NCBI GenBank assembly: GCA_045632605.1
Contig: JAZQXA010000001.1
Span: 1 to 34,634 of the forward strand
DNA from: Flemingiibacterium sp045632605
Lineage (GTDB): Bacteria; Bacillota; Clostridia; Oscillospirales; CAG-272
Direction of reading: 5' to 3'
Length of the DNA stretch: 34,634 nucleotides
Positions 33,983 to 34,634 of the stretch are shown piece by piece. Both the position numbers and the translations under genes were made by a program. Below the pieces are notes generated by a model. The model worked only from the letters and a program-made list of their open reading frames with translations, did not search any database and was not told the DNA's origin. Position 1 is the stretch's first letter. The number at the start of each line of letters is the position of its first letter.

Positions 33983-34634
33983 TTAATTCTTCGCAAAAAC
34001 CCAAAGAGTATCACGGGCATCGGCAATATCGTCGCTCAAATTATGCACCTTTAAAATAACAGTTTCACCGTTCAGTTTTTTATATGTAACGGTTGGCATA
34101 TTGCCTTCAGCGATTTGACGCTTGATTGCGTCATAATTAATAAAGTTCAGTATTGTTCTGTGATAATCGGGATGTACAGAATTTTCAACGTATTTTTTCA
34201 CAAGCTTTGAAAAATTCTCTTCTTTTTCTTTATATCCAAGATAAGAAGGCATGAGAATTCTGCTTGCACAGTCGGTATCCAAGGATACTCTGTAAATACC
34301 GTTGTAGTGTTCTTTCACTATCGACAACATGGCATCAATCTCTTTGATACCGGTCTTAGTGCATACGTAGGCTTCCTCTTTTTCGTCGGGGTTGTCGTGT
34401 TGCTCCTTATCCTGATAATACTTCGCCTTTTCTTCGTACATTCGAATCTCTGCCTCGCGAACCATTTCATCACAGCTATTATTTTGTGCTCTGTACGACA
34501 GACCGACTGCCACATGATAACCGCGCGTATTCAATTGCTCGATAAATACTGAGATACCGTGCTTGACATTTTCCACGTCAACACCTTGTATGAACACAAG
34601 ATACTCATCTCCGCCCATACGGTAAATGCTGTGT
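33983..34634 (-). CDS. GGDEF-domain diguanylate cyclase with C-terminal PAS-like domain, N-terminus beyond window
   Basis: Partial: the frame stays open to the right edge, with residues HSIYR before the in-frame Met at 34618, so that Met is internal. The signature is an intact GGDEY, followed by the usual second half of the fold (YHVAVGLSYRA, then EMVREAEIRMYEEKAKYY). An acidic linker leads to about 120 residues with the look of a PAS-type sensor (IKEIDAMLSIVKEHYNGIYRVSLDTD, VHPDYHRTILNFINYD, VTYKKLNGETVILKV). It should make cyclic-di-GMP from two GTP. The I-site region lies only partly in view and cannot be judged. Its stop is 36 bases before the acetyltransferase start, so it belongs to the same run. 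Confidence 0.85.
   Translation of the reverse strand, partial: HSIYRMGGDEYLVFIQGVDVENVKHGISVFIEQLNTRGYHVAVGLSYRAQNNSCDEMVREAEIRMYEEKAKYYQDKEQHDNPDEKEEAYVCTKTGIKEIDAMLSIVKEHYNGIYRVSLDTDCASRILMPSYLGYKEKEENFSKLVKKYVENSVHPDYHRTILNFINYDAIKRQIAEGNMPTVTYKKLNGETVILKVHNLSDDIADARDTLWVFAKN

Overview
The window looks like chromosomal DNA of an anaerobic gut-type Firmicute, probably class Clostridia and Oscillospiraceae/Ruminococcaceae-like. The grounds are strong GGAGG-type ribosome binding sites, frequent GTG and TTG starts, TTGACA/TATAAT promoters, an AraC + GPH symporter + GH2 + GH3 sugar locus, and a secreted protein with the AR.AYDAL..E...LV.NYD..L.AE repeats common in Clostridia surface proteins. 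I could not run a search, so the taxonomic placement is inference. No rRNA, tRNA, CRISPR array, transposase or phage gene was seen.

Layout. (1) 1-2853 (-): 5' part of a large secreted purple-acid-phosphatase-like metallophosphoesterase that runs off the left edge. (2) 3244-5176 (+): two tandemly duplicated AraC-family regulators, each with its own copy of the same promoter region, closed by a hairpin terminator. (3) 5301-13315: a glycan-use locus. A divergent AraC-family regulator faces a GPH-type sugar symporter, followed by a GH2 beta-galactosidase-like enzyme and, from its own near-consensus promoter, a GH3 beta-glucosidase with reversed domain order. (4) 13529-34634 (-): a long exopolysaccharide (EPS) cluster transcribed right to left that runs off the right edge. 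It holds a GGDEF protein, two hexapeptide acetyltransferases, a Wzx-type flippase, GT32, GtrII-like, GT4 and GT2 glycosyltransferases, a YdjC-type deacetylase, a priming sugar-phosphate transferase, a membrane metallophosphoesterase, two Wzz-like co-polymerases, a Wzy/ligase-like polymerase and two EAL proteins. The EPS unit and the glycan locus converge on a bidirectional hairpin at 13367-13406.

How it works together. The priming transferase, the glycosyltransferases, Wzx, Wzy and the Wzz-like pair form a recognisable Wzx/Wzy-dependent polysaccharide pathway, with acetylation, deacetylation and side-chain decoration. The unusual part is the control layer. Four cyclic-di-GMP-type proteins lie inside the same gene run: an intact GGDEF at the right edge, a Wzz-like protein fused to a degenerate GGDEF, a degenerate-GGDEF/EAL hybrid, and a stand-alone EAL protein. 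The tyrosine kinase/phosphatase pair usual in Firmicute capsule loci is absent from the window. The Wzz-GGDEF fusion suggests nucleotide signalling acting directly on polymer chain length or export, and is the best candidate here for an undescribed system.

Several starts were moved inward from the longest open frame, because a ribosome binding site or promoter lies inside the longer reading.
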